The notes under the pieces: generated by a model
Database searches by the model: none
What the model was told of the DNA's origin: nothing
Seen by the model: the letters and a program-made list of their open reading frames with translations, nothing else
Program-made: the position numbers and the translations under genes
Source of the DNA: an uncultured Lachnospiraceae bacterium
GTDB lineage: Bacteria > Bacillota > Clostridia > Lachnospirales > Lachnospiraceae
Length of the DNA: 15,370 bases
Direction of reading: 5' to 3'
Assembly (NCBI GenBank): GCA_946549155.1
Contig: CAMNQN010000055.1
Coordinates: forward strand, 1 to 15,370
Shown here: in pieces, positions 1 through 8,500 of the stretch
Numbering within the stretch: position 1 is the stretch's first letter
How the letters are laid out: every line of letters starts with the position of its first letter

Positions 1-56
1 TAAGATTTTCTACGGTATCCTCCGAATTATTTTCCAGCTGCTTGTGGCCCTGCGTG

Positions 57-96
57 CCCGTCTTTTCCTGCGTCCCGCCAATTAACAAAACACGAA
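57..96 (-). repeat. Left arm of a window-spanning inverted repeat
   Basis: Read on the minus strand, bases 96 to 80 give TTCGTGTTTTGTTAATT, then four differing bases, then 75 to 57 give GGACGCAGGAAAAGACGGG. The same two blocks, with the same four-base gap, occur on the plus strand at 15297-15336, so 36 of 40 aligned positions match. The ungapped alignment continues beyond, with a further shared CTGGAAAA 19 bases later. This is direct sequence comparison. What the repeat is remains unknown; a dispersed repeat or a conserved stretch of coding sequence are both possible. Confidence 0.8.
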
Positions 97-156
97 TACA
101 AACGGTGCAAATGAGCGGCAATGTTAAGAAATCTTTCAGAAAAAAGCCCTCTTTTT

Positions 157-188
157 TTGTGGAAATTAGGTGGCGATAATGGTATGAT
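157..188 (+). promoter_or_regulatory. Possible extended -10 promoter for the operon
   Basis: TATGAT at 183-188 is a good -10 box and is preceded by TG at 180-181, forming an extended -10 (TGGTATGAT). The best -35 candidate, TTGTGG at 157-162, is 20 bases away, which is longer than usual. Extended -10 promoters tolerate a poor -35. It would start transcription about 65 bases ahead of the YARHG gene. Assignment is by pattern only. Confidence 0.35.
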
Positions 189-260
189 AAGAACATAAAT
201 TTGCTGTTTTCCGGACAGTGGGGAAGACGGATTGAGAAGCTTCGGAGAGGGGGAGCACGG

Positions 261-1391
261 ATGACGAATATATGGTTGGGAGGAGCGAAGCGTGTGGGAC
301 TGCGCCTGGCAGCCGTGACGGTGTTTCTTTGGATGTGTCTGATGGGAGGAGCACGGGCCCGGGCGGATTGCGCCTACGGTTTTATTCTGCCGGACAGTTC
401 CTGGACCTATCTGACCTGGGAGGACATTTCCCAGATGCCGCTGCAGGTGGTCTGCTACGCGAAGAATGAGATTTATGCCAGAAACGGGAGACGGTTTGTT
501 TCCAGAGAGCTGCAGAACTATTTTGATGAACAGTATTGGTACTGCGGGCTTTATGAGCCGGGGCAGTTTTCTGACAGTATGCTGAATATGTATGAGAGTG
601 CCAATGTGCAGCTTCTGGCGGACCGGGAGGCGCAGCTGGGAACCTATGCTCTGGATTCCGGGTATTATGACTACAGTCCGGTGTATCAGTATATGGATAC
701 CTCCTATGGATGGTATTATTACGAGGATGAATACTATGTGGATCCGGACAGCTATATTCTCTATGACAGTGACCGCAGATACATTTCCGATGGGGAGATC
801 AGCCAGATGTCGCTGCAGGAGATCAATTACGCGAAGAACGAGATCTACGCCAGGAGGGGACGCATTTTCCAGTCTCAGGAGCTTTCCGACTATTTTGGAC
901 AGAAGAACTGGTACTGGGGCTATATTACGCCGGATCAGTTTTCGGACAGGATGTTAAACTCCTATGAGCTGGCCAATGTGGCGGCGCTGCAGAATGCGGA
1001 ATTTTCCAGACAGAGCGGAGGCTATGTGCTGGATGGCTATGGATATACCTATTCCGGGATCGGTTCCTACACCAGCTACTACACCTACAGTCCCACTGTC
1101 GGAGACTACATTTTCTGGGACAGCAATATCCGTTACCTGGCTGAGAGCGAGGTGGCGTCCCTGTCGCTGCAGCAGTTAAACTACGCGAGAAATGAGATTT
1201 ATGCCCGCAGAGGGTATATTTTCCAGTCCCAGGAGCTGCGCGATTACTTTGAGGGTAAATACTGGTATTATGGGATCATTCCCTCCAGCCAGTTTTCTTA
1301 CTCTGTGTTCAACGATTACGAGGCGGCCAATATCGAGCTGTTAAAGCGGTATGAGTACGCCATTAATCCCAATGGATATCAGCTTTACTAA
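261..1391 (+). CDS. Secreted protein with three YARHG repeats
   Basis: The 376-residue product begins with a basic stretch and a hydrophobic core (roughly residues 15-32) ending in ARARA followed by Asp, a typical signal peptide with a signal-peptidase I site. No lipobox is seen. The mature part carries three copies of a module of about 70 residues centred on NEIYAR at residues 69-74, 193-198 and 311-316. Each is followed by G-R/Y-x-F, a (Q/R)EL..YF segment, a WY motif, then QFS and (A)N..LL. This is the YARHG domain, an extracellular module of unknown biochemical role. The linkers are rich in Tyr, Ser, Asp and Gly. The start at 261 is preferred over a TTG at 201 because GGAGAGGGGGAG lies just upstream and the signal peptide then begins correctly. 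It ends 12 bases before addB, so co-transcription is likely. No catalytic motif is visible; surface or peptidoglycan association is inference. Confidence 0.8.
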   Translation: MTNIWLGGAKRVGLRLAAVTVFLWMCLMGGARARADCAYGFILPDSSWTYLTWEDISQMPLQVVCYAKNEIYARNGRRFVSRELQNYFDEQYWYCGLYEPGQFSDSMLNMYESANVQLLADREAQLGTYALDSGYYDYSPVYQYMDTSYGWYYYEDEYYVDPDSYILYDSDRRYISDGEISQMSLQEINYAKNEIYARRGRIFQSQELSDYFGQKNWYWGYITPDQFSDRMLNSYELANVAALQNAEFSRQSGGYVLDGYGYTYSGIGSYTSYYTYSPTVGDYIFWDSNIRYLAESEVASLSLQQLNYARNEIYARRGYIFQSQELRDYFEGKYWYYGIIPSSQFSYSVFNDYEAANIELLKRYEYAINPNGYQLY

Positions 1392-1403
1392 GAAAGGAAG
1401 AAA

Positions 1404-4400
1404 ATGGCGCTTCAACTGATTCTGGGGGGCTCCGGCAGCGGAAAATCCCACCGGCTGTTTGCTGCGGTGATTCAGAAGGCCGTGAAGCATCCGGAGAAAA
1501 ATTTTATTGTGGTGGTGCCGGAGCAGTTTACCATGCAGACCCAGAGGGAGCTGGTAATGCTGCATCCGGCCCACGGTATTTTAAATATTGATGTCCTCAG
1601 CTTTCAGCGTCTGGCCTACCGGGTATTTGAGGAAACGGGAAGGAAGAACCAGACCGTCCTGACGGAAACGGGGAAAAACCTGCTTCTGCGCAAGGTGGCG
1701 GCAGACCGGCGGGAGGCTTTGCGGTCTCTGGGAAGCAAGCTGGATAAACCGGGGTATATTTCGGAGATTAAGTCCATTCTGTCAGAGCTGGCGCAGTATG
1801 GGATCACCGGGGAGGAGCTGCAGGAAATGATCGCTCTGGCGGAACCCAAACCCGGATTGCAGTGGAAATTAAAGGATATCCAGGTACTCTACGAGGGCTT
1901 TCGGGAGTATTGTCAGGAAAAATTTATTACGACGGAGGAGATTTTGAATGTGTTCTGTCAGGCGGCGGAGCGATCCTCCCTCCTAAAAAACAGCGTGCTG
2001 GCCTTCGACGGCTTTACCGGGTTTACCCCGGTGCAGGTAAAGGCAATGGAAACGCTGCTTTTCTTGTGCCCGGAAATTCTGGTGACCGTGACGCTGGGCG
2101 GGAAGGAGAGTGTGGGCGGGAGGCTTCAGGAGCATGAGCTGTTCTTCCTCAGCAAAAAGACGATCCATACGCTGCTGGAGTCAGCCCGGAAAACGGGAAC
2201 TATCGTGCGGGAGCCCATTGTGCTCGAGGGAGAACCGGGGCGTTTCCGGCCGGGAAGCGGGCTGCAGTTTTTAGAGCAGAATCTGTTCCGCTACGGGGGG
2301 AAGAAACGGTTTGCAGGGGACTGCTCAGGGGAGCTTTCCCTTTACGCTGCTGAGAATCCCATGGAAGAGGTGGTCATGACTGCCTGCGCGATCAGCCGGA
2401 TGGTGAAGGAGGAGGGCTTCCGTTACCGGGAGATCGCGGTGATTGCGGGAGATTTACCCTCCTATGGGAATTATGTGAGAAAGATTTTTGAAGAGTACGG
2501 GATTCCCTGCTTTGTGGACCAGACGGTGCAGATTCTGTTAAATCCCTGTCTGGAGTTTATCCGGGGAGCCTTCTGTATTGTGGAGAAAAACTTTTCCTAT
2601 GAGAGCGTGTTCCGCTTTTTGCGCACCGGATTTGCCGGAAGCTCTAGGGAGGAGACGGACCGGCTGGAAAATTATGTGCTGGCCTTGGGGATCCGGGGAC
2701 AGAACCGGTGGCGGCAGGAGTGGAAGGGGAGGACGCTTCGCATGCCGGAGGAGGAGCCTGAAATCTGCGATTCTTATCGGTCCGGGCTGATGGAGCGGCT
2801 GGCGCCCTTTCTGGAGGTGTTCGGGAAGGGGCGCGGGAGCGTGCGGGATTATGCGGGAGCTCTTCATGACCTGCTGGTGGCTTTTCAGATTCAGGAGCAG
2901 TTAAAGCGGCAGGAGCTAAGCTTCCGGCAGCAGGGAGAGATGGATAAGGTCAATGAATACAGTCAAATCTATGGAATTTTGATGGGGCTGTTGGATGAGG
3001 CGGTGGAGCTTCTGGGGGAGGAGACGGTTTCCAGAAAGGAGTTTGAGGATATACTGGAGGCAGGATTTTCGGAGGCCCGGGTGGGACTGATTCCTCCCGG
3101 GATCGATCAGGTGCATGTGGGCGATATGGAGCGAACCCGCCTCAATCATATCCGGGTGCTGTTTTTCCTGGGGCTCAATGACGGGTGGATTCCCAGCCGG
3201 GAGAATAAGGGCGGTATCGTTTCAGAACTGGAACGGGAATTTCTTCAGTCCGAGGGTGTTGAGCTGGCTCCGACTGCCCGGGAAAACAGCTATATTCAGC
3301 GGTTTTATTTGTACCTGGGTCTGACCAAGCCGTCGGAGCGGTTGATTTTGTCCTATTGTCAGAGCAGCAGCCAGGGAGCTGCCATGCGTCCCTCCTATCT
3401 GGTGGCGGGCATTCGGCGGCTATTTCCGGGTCTTATCGTGAGGGAGTGGAAATCAGAGGAGGGCTGGGAGCGGATTACATCCAGAAAAACTGGTGTTCCC
3501 TGCCTGGCCAGGGAGCTGCGGGAGCTTTTGGAGGAGACGGCAGAGCAGAGCAGACAGGTGCGGATGTCCCGGGTTAAGGAGCTGCTGTGCCATTACCAGG
3601 GGGATAAATTCTACGAGGAACGGGCGGACGCGCTTTTGGAAGCCGCCTTTCTGGCGCTGGATTCTTCAGGGCTGGGGCGGGAGACCGCCCGGGCCCTCTA
3701 CGGGGAGGTGCTGGAAAACAGTGTGACCCGGCTGGAGCGGTTTGCCTCCTGCGCTTTTGCCCATTTTGCGGAGTATGGATTACATTTGCAGGAACGGGAA
3801 GAATATAAAGTGCGGGCGGTGGATATCGGGAATATTTTTCACCAGGCTCTGGAATGCTTTTCCAGAAAGCTGGAGTGCAGTTCCTATGACTGGTTTACCG
3901 TACCGGAGGAGACCAGGGACCGGCTCCTGGAGGAGAGCGTGGAGGAGACGGTACAGAATTATGGCTCTCAGGTATTTTTTGACAGTCAGCGGAGCCGGTA
4001 TATGCTTCAGCGTATCCGGCGGATTTTGAAACGTTCGGTGTGGGCGCTGCATGAGCAGATCCGGGCGGGAAAATTTGTCCCGGCGAGTTTTGAGGTATCC
4101 TTCACGGCGGCCAGGGAGCTGAATGCGGTAAATATTGCTCTTGGCGATTCGGAGAAGATGCGGCTGAAGGGCAGGATTGACCGGGTGGATGTCTGTGAGG
4201 AGGAAGACCGGGTTTACGTGAAGGTGGTGGACTACAAGTCCGGAAACACTTCTTTTGATCTTGTGGCGCTCTATTATGGACTCCAGCTTCAGTTGGTGGT
4301 ATACTTAAATGCAGCGCTGGAGATGGAGAAAAACCTGCATCCGGAAAAGGAGATCATTCCGGCGGGTATTTTCTATTACCGTCTAAGGGATCCGCTGCTG

Positions 4401-4856
4401 GAGGGGAACCATGAACAGACACCGGAGGAGATCAATGAGGAGCTGCTGAAACGGCTGCGGCCAGAGGGGCTGGTGAATGAGGACCCGGCGGTGGTGGAAC
4501 GGATGGATCGCTCTTTTGTGAAAAATTCCCGGGTGATTCCGGTGGGCAGGAAGGCGGATGGTACCTGGAGCGCGACGTCCAGTGTGGCGGATACAGAACA
4601 GCTTTCGGAGCTATCAGAATTTGTGCAAAGGAAGCTGGAGACCCTGGGAAAAGAAATCCTGGAGGGGGAGATACAGGTGAATCCCTACAGGAGAAAAAAG
4701 AACAGCGCCTGCGATTATTGCATCTATGCCGATCTGTGCGGTTTTGACCGGAAGATTCCGGGGGCCGGGTACCGGCAGCTGCGGGAGTTGGATGGGAAGG
4801 AAATCTGGAAGAGAATCGGGGAGCCGGAGAGATCAGAAGAGAGGCGGAAAGGATAG
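1404..4856 (+). CDS. addB: AddB, ATP-dependent helicase/nuclease subunit B
   Basis: AddB pairs with AddA to process double-strand DNA breaks, producing 3' single strands for RecA loading at Chi-like sites. The 1150-residue length is normal for the family. A Walker A motif, GGSGSGKS, lies at residues 8-15. The C-terminal RecB-type nuclease shows GNIFHQALE, GRIDRVD at 923-929 and VDYKSG at 942-947, with D926, D943 and K945 as the expected metal-binding and catalytic residues, followed by QLQLVVY. Four cysteines fit the AddB iron-sulfur signature: C783 (FASCAF) and C1103, C1106 and C1112 (CDYCIYADLC). All key residues are present, so both nuclease and cluster should be functional. The ribosome site GAAAGGAAG lies just before the ATG. 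Unlike compact addBA pairs, two small redox genes separate it from addA downstream. Confidence 0.96.
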   Translation: MALQLILGGSGSGKSHRLFAAVIQKAVKHPEKNFIVVVPEQFTMQTQRELVMLHPAHGILNIDVLSFQRLAYRVFEETGRKNQTVLTETGKNLLLRKVAADRREALRSLGSKLDKPGYISEIKSILSELAQYGITGEELQEMIALAEPKPGLQWKLKDIQVLYEGFREYCQEKFITTEEILNVFCQAAERSSLLKNSVLAFDGFTGFTPVQVKAMETLLFLCPEILVTVTLGGKESVGGRLQEHELFFLSKKTIHTLLESARKTGTIVREPIVLEGEPGRFRPGSGLQFLEQNLFRYGGKKRFAGDCSGELSLYAAENPMEEVVMTACAISRMVKEEGFRYREIAVIAGDLPSYGNYVRKIFEEYGIPCFVDQTVQILLNPCLEFIRGAFCIVEKNFSYESVFRFLRTGFAGSSREETDRLENYVLALGIRGQNRWRQEWKGRTLRMPEEEPEICDSYRSGLMERLAPFLEVFGKGRGSVRDYAGALHDLLVAFQIQEQLKRQELSFRQQGEMDKVNEYSQIYGILMGLLDEAVELLGEETVSRKEFEDILEAGFSEARVGLIPPGIDQVHVGDMERTRLNHIRVLFFLGLNDGWIPSRENKGGIVSELEREFLQSEGVELAPTARENSYIQRFYLYLGLTKPSERLILSYCQSSSQGAAMRPSYLVAGIRRLFPGLIVREWKSEEGWERITSRKTGVPCLARELRELLEETAEQSRQVRMSRVKELLCHYQGDKFYEERADALLEAAFLALDSSGLGRETARALYGEVLENSVTRLERFASCAFAHFAEYGLHLQEREEYKVRAVDIGNIFHQALECFSRKLECSSYDWFTVPEETRDRLLEESVEETVQNYGSQVFFDSQRSRYMLQRIRRILKRSVWALHEQIRAGKFVPASFEVSFTAARELNAVNIALGDSEKMRLKGRIDRVDVCEEEDRVYVKVVDYKSGNTSFDLVALYYGLQLQLVVYLNAALEMEKNLHPEKEIIPAGIFYYRLRDPLLEGNHEQTPEEINEELLKRLRPEGLVNEDPAVVERMDRSFVKNSRVIPVGRKADGTWSATSSVADTEQLSELSEFVQRKLETLGKEILEGEIQVNPYRRKKNSACDYCIYADLCGFDRKIPGAGYRQLRELDGKEIWKRIGEPERSEERRKG

Positions 4857-4930
4857 CCTGAAAAGGGCTGTATGCCGCAGGAGGATTTCTGCATGGGGAA
4901 CGGATGAGGCGTTCAGAGAAGGAGGAGAAC

Positions 4931-5155
4931 ATGGCGATCAGGTTAAATGAGAATAAGGATGTGGTGGCCCGGGTGCGGGAAGGACTGAAGCAAAAGGGGG
5001 GATATTGCCCCTGCCGTCTGGAACGTAAGGAGGAATACAAATGTATTTGTCAGGAATTCCGGGAGCAGATGGCGGATCCGGAGTTTGAGGGGTATTGCCA
5101 CTGTATGCTGTATTATAAGGAAAAAGAAAAGCAGGAGAAGCCGTTGTCAGAATAA
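4931..5155 (+). CDS. Small ferredoxin-thioredoxin reductase-like Fe-S protein
   Basis: The 74-residue product has three CxC pairs: CPC at 26-28, CIC at 38-40 and CHC at 56-58, in the contexts CPCRL, KCICQEF and GYCHCMLYY. This is the signature of the catalytic beta chain of ferredoxin:thioredoxin reductase, where a 4Fe-4S cluster next to a redox disulfide reduces thioredoxin. As I recall the plant and cyanobacterial enzyme, spacing is CPC-x16-CPC-x8-CHC; here it is x9 and x15, so the outer distance is kept while the middle pair is shifted. The protein is also shorter than the plant and cyanobacterial chain. The start at 4931 is chosen because AAGGAGGA ends three bases before it; an ATG at 4904 has no comparable site. 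A thioredoxin gene follows 27 bases later, which supports a reductase/substrate pairing. The electron donor is not evident. Confidence 0.78.
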   Translation: MAIRLNENKDVVARVREGLKQKGGYCPCRLERKEEYKCICQEFREQMADPEFEGYCHCMLYYKEKEKQEKPLSE

Positions 5156-5182
5156 GGCACGAAAAAGAAAGGAGAAATAAAA

Positions 5183-5488
5183 ATGGAACATTTAACGAAA
5201 AATACGTTTCGGGAAGTAGTTGAAAAATCCGGCAAGCCGGTGATTGTGGATTTCTGGGCCACCTGGTGCGGGCCCTGCCAGATGCTGGCTCCCATTCTGG
5301 AGGAGCTGGATAAGGAGCGGGAGGATCTGGTGGTAGCCAAGGTGGACGTGGACCGGGAACCGGAGCTGGCTGCGCAGTTTCAGGTGGTGAGCATCCCCAC
5401 GGTGCTGCTGATGCGGGATGGGAAGATAGCTGCCAGGTCGGTGGGGTATATGCCGAAGGAACAGCTTTGCCGGACATTGGGAATTTAA
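5183..5488 (+). CDS. trxA: Thioredoxin
   Basis: The 101-residue protein is a complete cytosolic thioredoxin. The active site WCGPC lies at residues 28-32 (C29 and C32), preceded by VDFWAT. The conserved cis-proline is P72 in SIPTVLL, and the KVDVD strand is present. There is no signal peptide. AAAGGAGA precedes the ATG at good spacing. The stop lies 12 bases before addA, and the FTR-like gene ends 27 bases upstream, so the two redox genes sit as a cassette between addB and addA. The family assignment is secure; whether it is the main cellular thioredoxin or a dedicated partner of the FTR-like protein cannot be judged from this window. Confidence 0.96.
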   Translation: MEHLTKNTFREVVEKSGKPVIVDFWATWCGPCQMLAPILEELDKEREDLVVAKVDVDREPELAAQFQVVSIPTVLLMRDGKIAARSVGYMPKEQLCRTLGI

Positions 5489-5500
5489 GAGGAACGTTTC

Positions 5501-8500
5501 ATGGGAAATGTATGGACGAAGGAGCAGCAGCAGGTGATTGACCTGCGGGGCTGCGACATGCTGGTATCCGCTGCGGCGGGTTCCGGAAAAACAGCTGTGC
5601 TGGTGGAACGCATCATTTCCAGAATTATGGAGAAAAAGGAGCCGGTGGATATTGTCCGGCTTCTTGTCGTTACGTTTACCAATGCGGCGGCGGCAGAGAT
5701 GCGGGAGAGGATATTGGCGGCGCTGGAGGAGAAGCTGGAACAATATCCGGAAAATGCCCACCTGCAGCGGCAGGTAACCCTGGTTCACCACGCACAGATC
5801 ACTACCATTCACAGCTTTTGCCTGGATGTGATACGAAATCATTTCCATATTATTTCGCTGGATCCGGGCTTTCGCATCGGGGATGAGGGAGAATTAAAGC
5901 TGCTGCGCCACGAGGTGATGGAGAACCTGCTGGAAGCGGAATACGGGAAAGCGGATCCGGAATTTTTCCGGTTTGCGGAGGCCTTTGCGCCGGGGAAATC
6001 GGATCAGGGCCTGGAGGATATCATCAGCCAGTTTTATGATTTTTCCATGGGCTACCCCTGGCCCCGGGAGTGGCGGCAGGAGTGCCTGCGCGCCTATTGC
6101 CCGGAAAGCCAGGAGGATATGGAGAAGGCACCCTGGATGGAGGCGCTGCTTCGGAAGCTGCGGCTGCAGGGAAAGGATCTGCGGGCCCGGGCGGAGGAAG
6201 CGCTGAAGGTGATCCGGGAGCCGGAGGGCCCCTGGATGTACGAGGAGGCGCTTCTTCAGGATCTGGAGCGAATCGGGCGGCTGGAACGCTGTGAAACCTA
6301 TGGGGACTACTGTCGGCTGTTTGAGTCGGCGGGGGCTTTTGCCGCTCTGTCCAGGAAAAAGGATCTTTCTGTGTCGGAAGAAAAGAAGGAGCAGGTGAAA
6401 GTCATCCGGGATCAGGTGAAAAAGGCCTGGAAGAAATTGGAGGAGGACTATTTTTTCGCCACTCCGGCCCAGACGCTGGAGGATATGCGGCGGACGAAAG
6501 ACATGGTGCAGGTGCTCCTTGGGCTGACAGACCGGTTTCAGGAGGAGTATGAACGGCAGAAAGCGGAAAAGAGCATCGTGGATTTCAATGATCTGGAGCA
6601 CTTCGCCCTGCAAATTCTTCTGACCCGGGAGGGAGAGGACTGGGTGCCCTCCCCGGCGGCCCGGGAATATGCAAAGCATTACCAGGAAATTATGATCGAC
6701 GAATACCAGGACAGCAATCTGGTGCAGGAAATCCTGCTGACCAGTGTCTCGGGGCAGAACCAGGGAGACCATAAAATTTTTATGGTAGGCGATGTGAAGC
6801 AGAGTATTTACCGGTTTCGGCTGGCCAGGCCGGAACTGTTTATGGAGAAGTATGAGAGCTACGCGCGGGTAAAGGAGGAAGACGGGGGCAGGCCGGTTCA
6901 GCGGCGAATCGATCTGCATAAAAATTTCCGGAGCAGGCATCAGGTGCTGGAGGCCGTGAATCTGATTTTTCGCCAGATTATGACGACGGAAGTGGGCGGT
7001 GTGGAGTACGACGCGGATGCGGCTCTGTATCCGGGAGCGGTGTTTGAACCGCGGCCATCGGCCCGGGAGATCCCTGCCGGGGATATGCCGGGAGCGGAGG
7101 GATCATTATCCGGCACGTTGGAGGATGTTTTTTTAGAGCCGGAGCTGCTGCTGGTGGATACAGGAAACGGCAGGGCGGCGGAGGCTGACGGAGAAACTGC
7201 CGGAGGCAAAAGTCCGGCAGAGCAGTCGGCGGAGAATCAGCCGGAGCGTGTTTCGGAGCAGGAGAAAATCGAGAAGGAGCTGCGTACGCAGGAGGCGGAG
7301 GCGGCGGGAATGAGGATTCGGCAGATTGTGGGATGTGAGCAGGTGTGGGACAAGGAGAGAAAGGCATACCGTGCAGCCCGATACTCGGACGTGGTGATTT
7401 TGCTGCGCACTGTTTCCGGCTGGGCTCAGACCTTTGCACAGGTGCTGGGAGAGATGGGGATTCCGGCCTATACCGGAGGCGGAACCGGCTATTTTTCCAC
7501 CCTGGAGATCAGAACGGTGCTGTCTTTTTTGCGGGTGCTGGACAACCCCCGGCAGGATATTCCTCTGGCGGCGGTGCTGCGTTCGCCCATCGGAGGATTG
7601 ACGGGGGAAGAGCTGGCCCGACTTCGCATCAGCAGCCCGGATACAGATTTTTATACCTGCTGCATTGCATATGCGGGGCGGACGACGGCTGCGGACAGGA
7701 AAGAGGCGGCGGAGGGAAGGAAGGAATCCGACCCGGGGGAAGCACAGCCGGGACTTTCCCGGAAGCTTTGCCGCTTCTGGTCCATGGTGGACGGGCTGCG
7801 GGCCATGGTTCCCTATACCCCCATGCACCTTCTTCTGTGGAGGATTCTGGAGGAGACGGGATATGGAGACTATGCTTCGGCTATGCCCGGCGGGGCTCAG
7901 CGGAAGGCGAATCTTGATATGCTGGTGGAAAAGGCTGTTGCCTATGAGGCCACCAGCTACCGGGGACTGTTTAACTTTATCCGTTACATTGAGCAGCTTC
8001 AGAAGTATGAGATTGATTATGGTGAGGCCGGAATCGGGGGCGAGGCTGCGGATACGGTGCGCATCATGAGCATTCACAAGAGCAAGGGCCTGGAGTTTCC
8101 CATCGTTTTTTTGTGTGGCATGGGAAAAATGTTTAATCAGCAGGACTCCCGCAGCCAGTTGGTTCTGCATCCTGCTCTGGGAATAGGCTGTGATTATACG
8201 GACCCAAAGCTGCGGGTACGGCTGCCGCTGTTGGTGAAAAAAGTGATCAGCCGTCAGATTCAGGAGGAAAACCTGGGGGAGGAGCTGCGGGTACTCTACG
8301 TAGCGATGACCCGGGCCAAGGAAAAGCTGATTTTGATGGGGTCTGTGAAAGATCCGGAAGAAAAACTGCAGAGATGGAGCCAGGAGGGCAAGGGAAGAGA
8401 GGAGCATCTGTCTTACTCTGCCATCGTTTCCGCATCCTGTTATCTGGACTGGGTGGTGCCTGCGCTGCTGCGTCACCGATCCGGGCTTCCGATTTTGCGA

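Larger units (their letters stand above)
1..196 (-). other. Open reading frame running off the left edge (doubtful)
   Basis: On the minus strand a frame stays open from an ATG at 196 to the window edge, 65 codons. It contains the peptide RVLLIGGTQEKTG inside the inverted-repeat arm, and the right-hand copy keeps the same frame (RVLLIIRTQEKTG). No convincing ribosome site precedes the ATG, and it overlaps the likely promoter of the plus-strand operon. It may be the start of a real gene cut by the window, a decayed fragment, or a chance open frame. I do not recognise a protein family. Confidence 0.2.

Noticed and set aside
140..158. AAAAAAG-CCCT-CTTTTTTT as an intrinsic terminator
   Set aside because: The stem has only one G-C pair and would be very weak; it lies just ahead of the likely promoter.
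201..260. Upstream TTG start extending the YARHG protein by 20 residues
   Set aside because: The ATG at 261 has a strong ribosome site and opens straight into a signal peptide; the extension has no such site.
4893..4907. Four-codon frame MGNG after AGGAGG, overlapping the ATG at 4904
   Set aside because: Too short to judge and easily explained by AG-rich sequence; no other support.
4904..4930. Upstream ATG for the FTR-like protein
   Set aside because: No good ribosome site, while the ATG at 4931 follows AAGGAGGA. The extra nine residues are not family-like.
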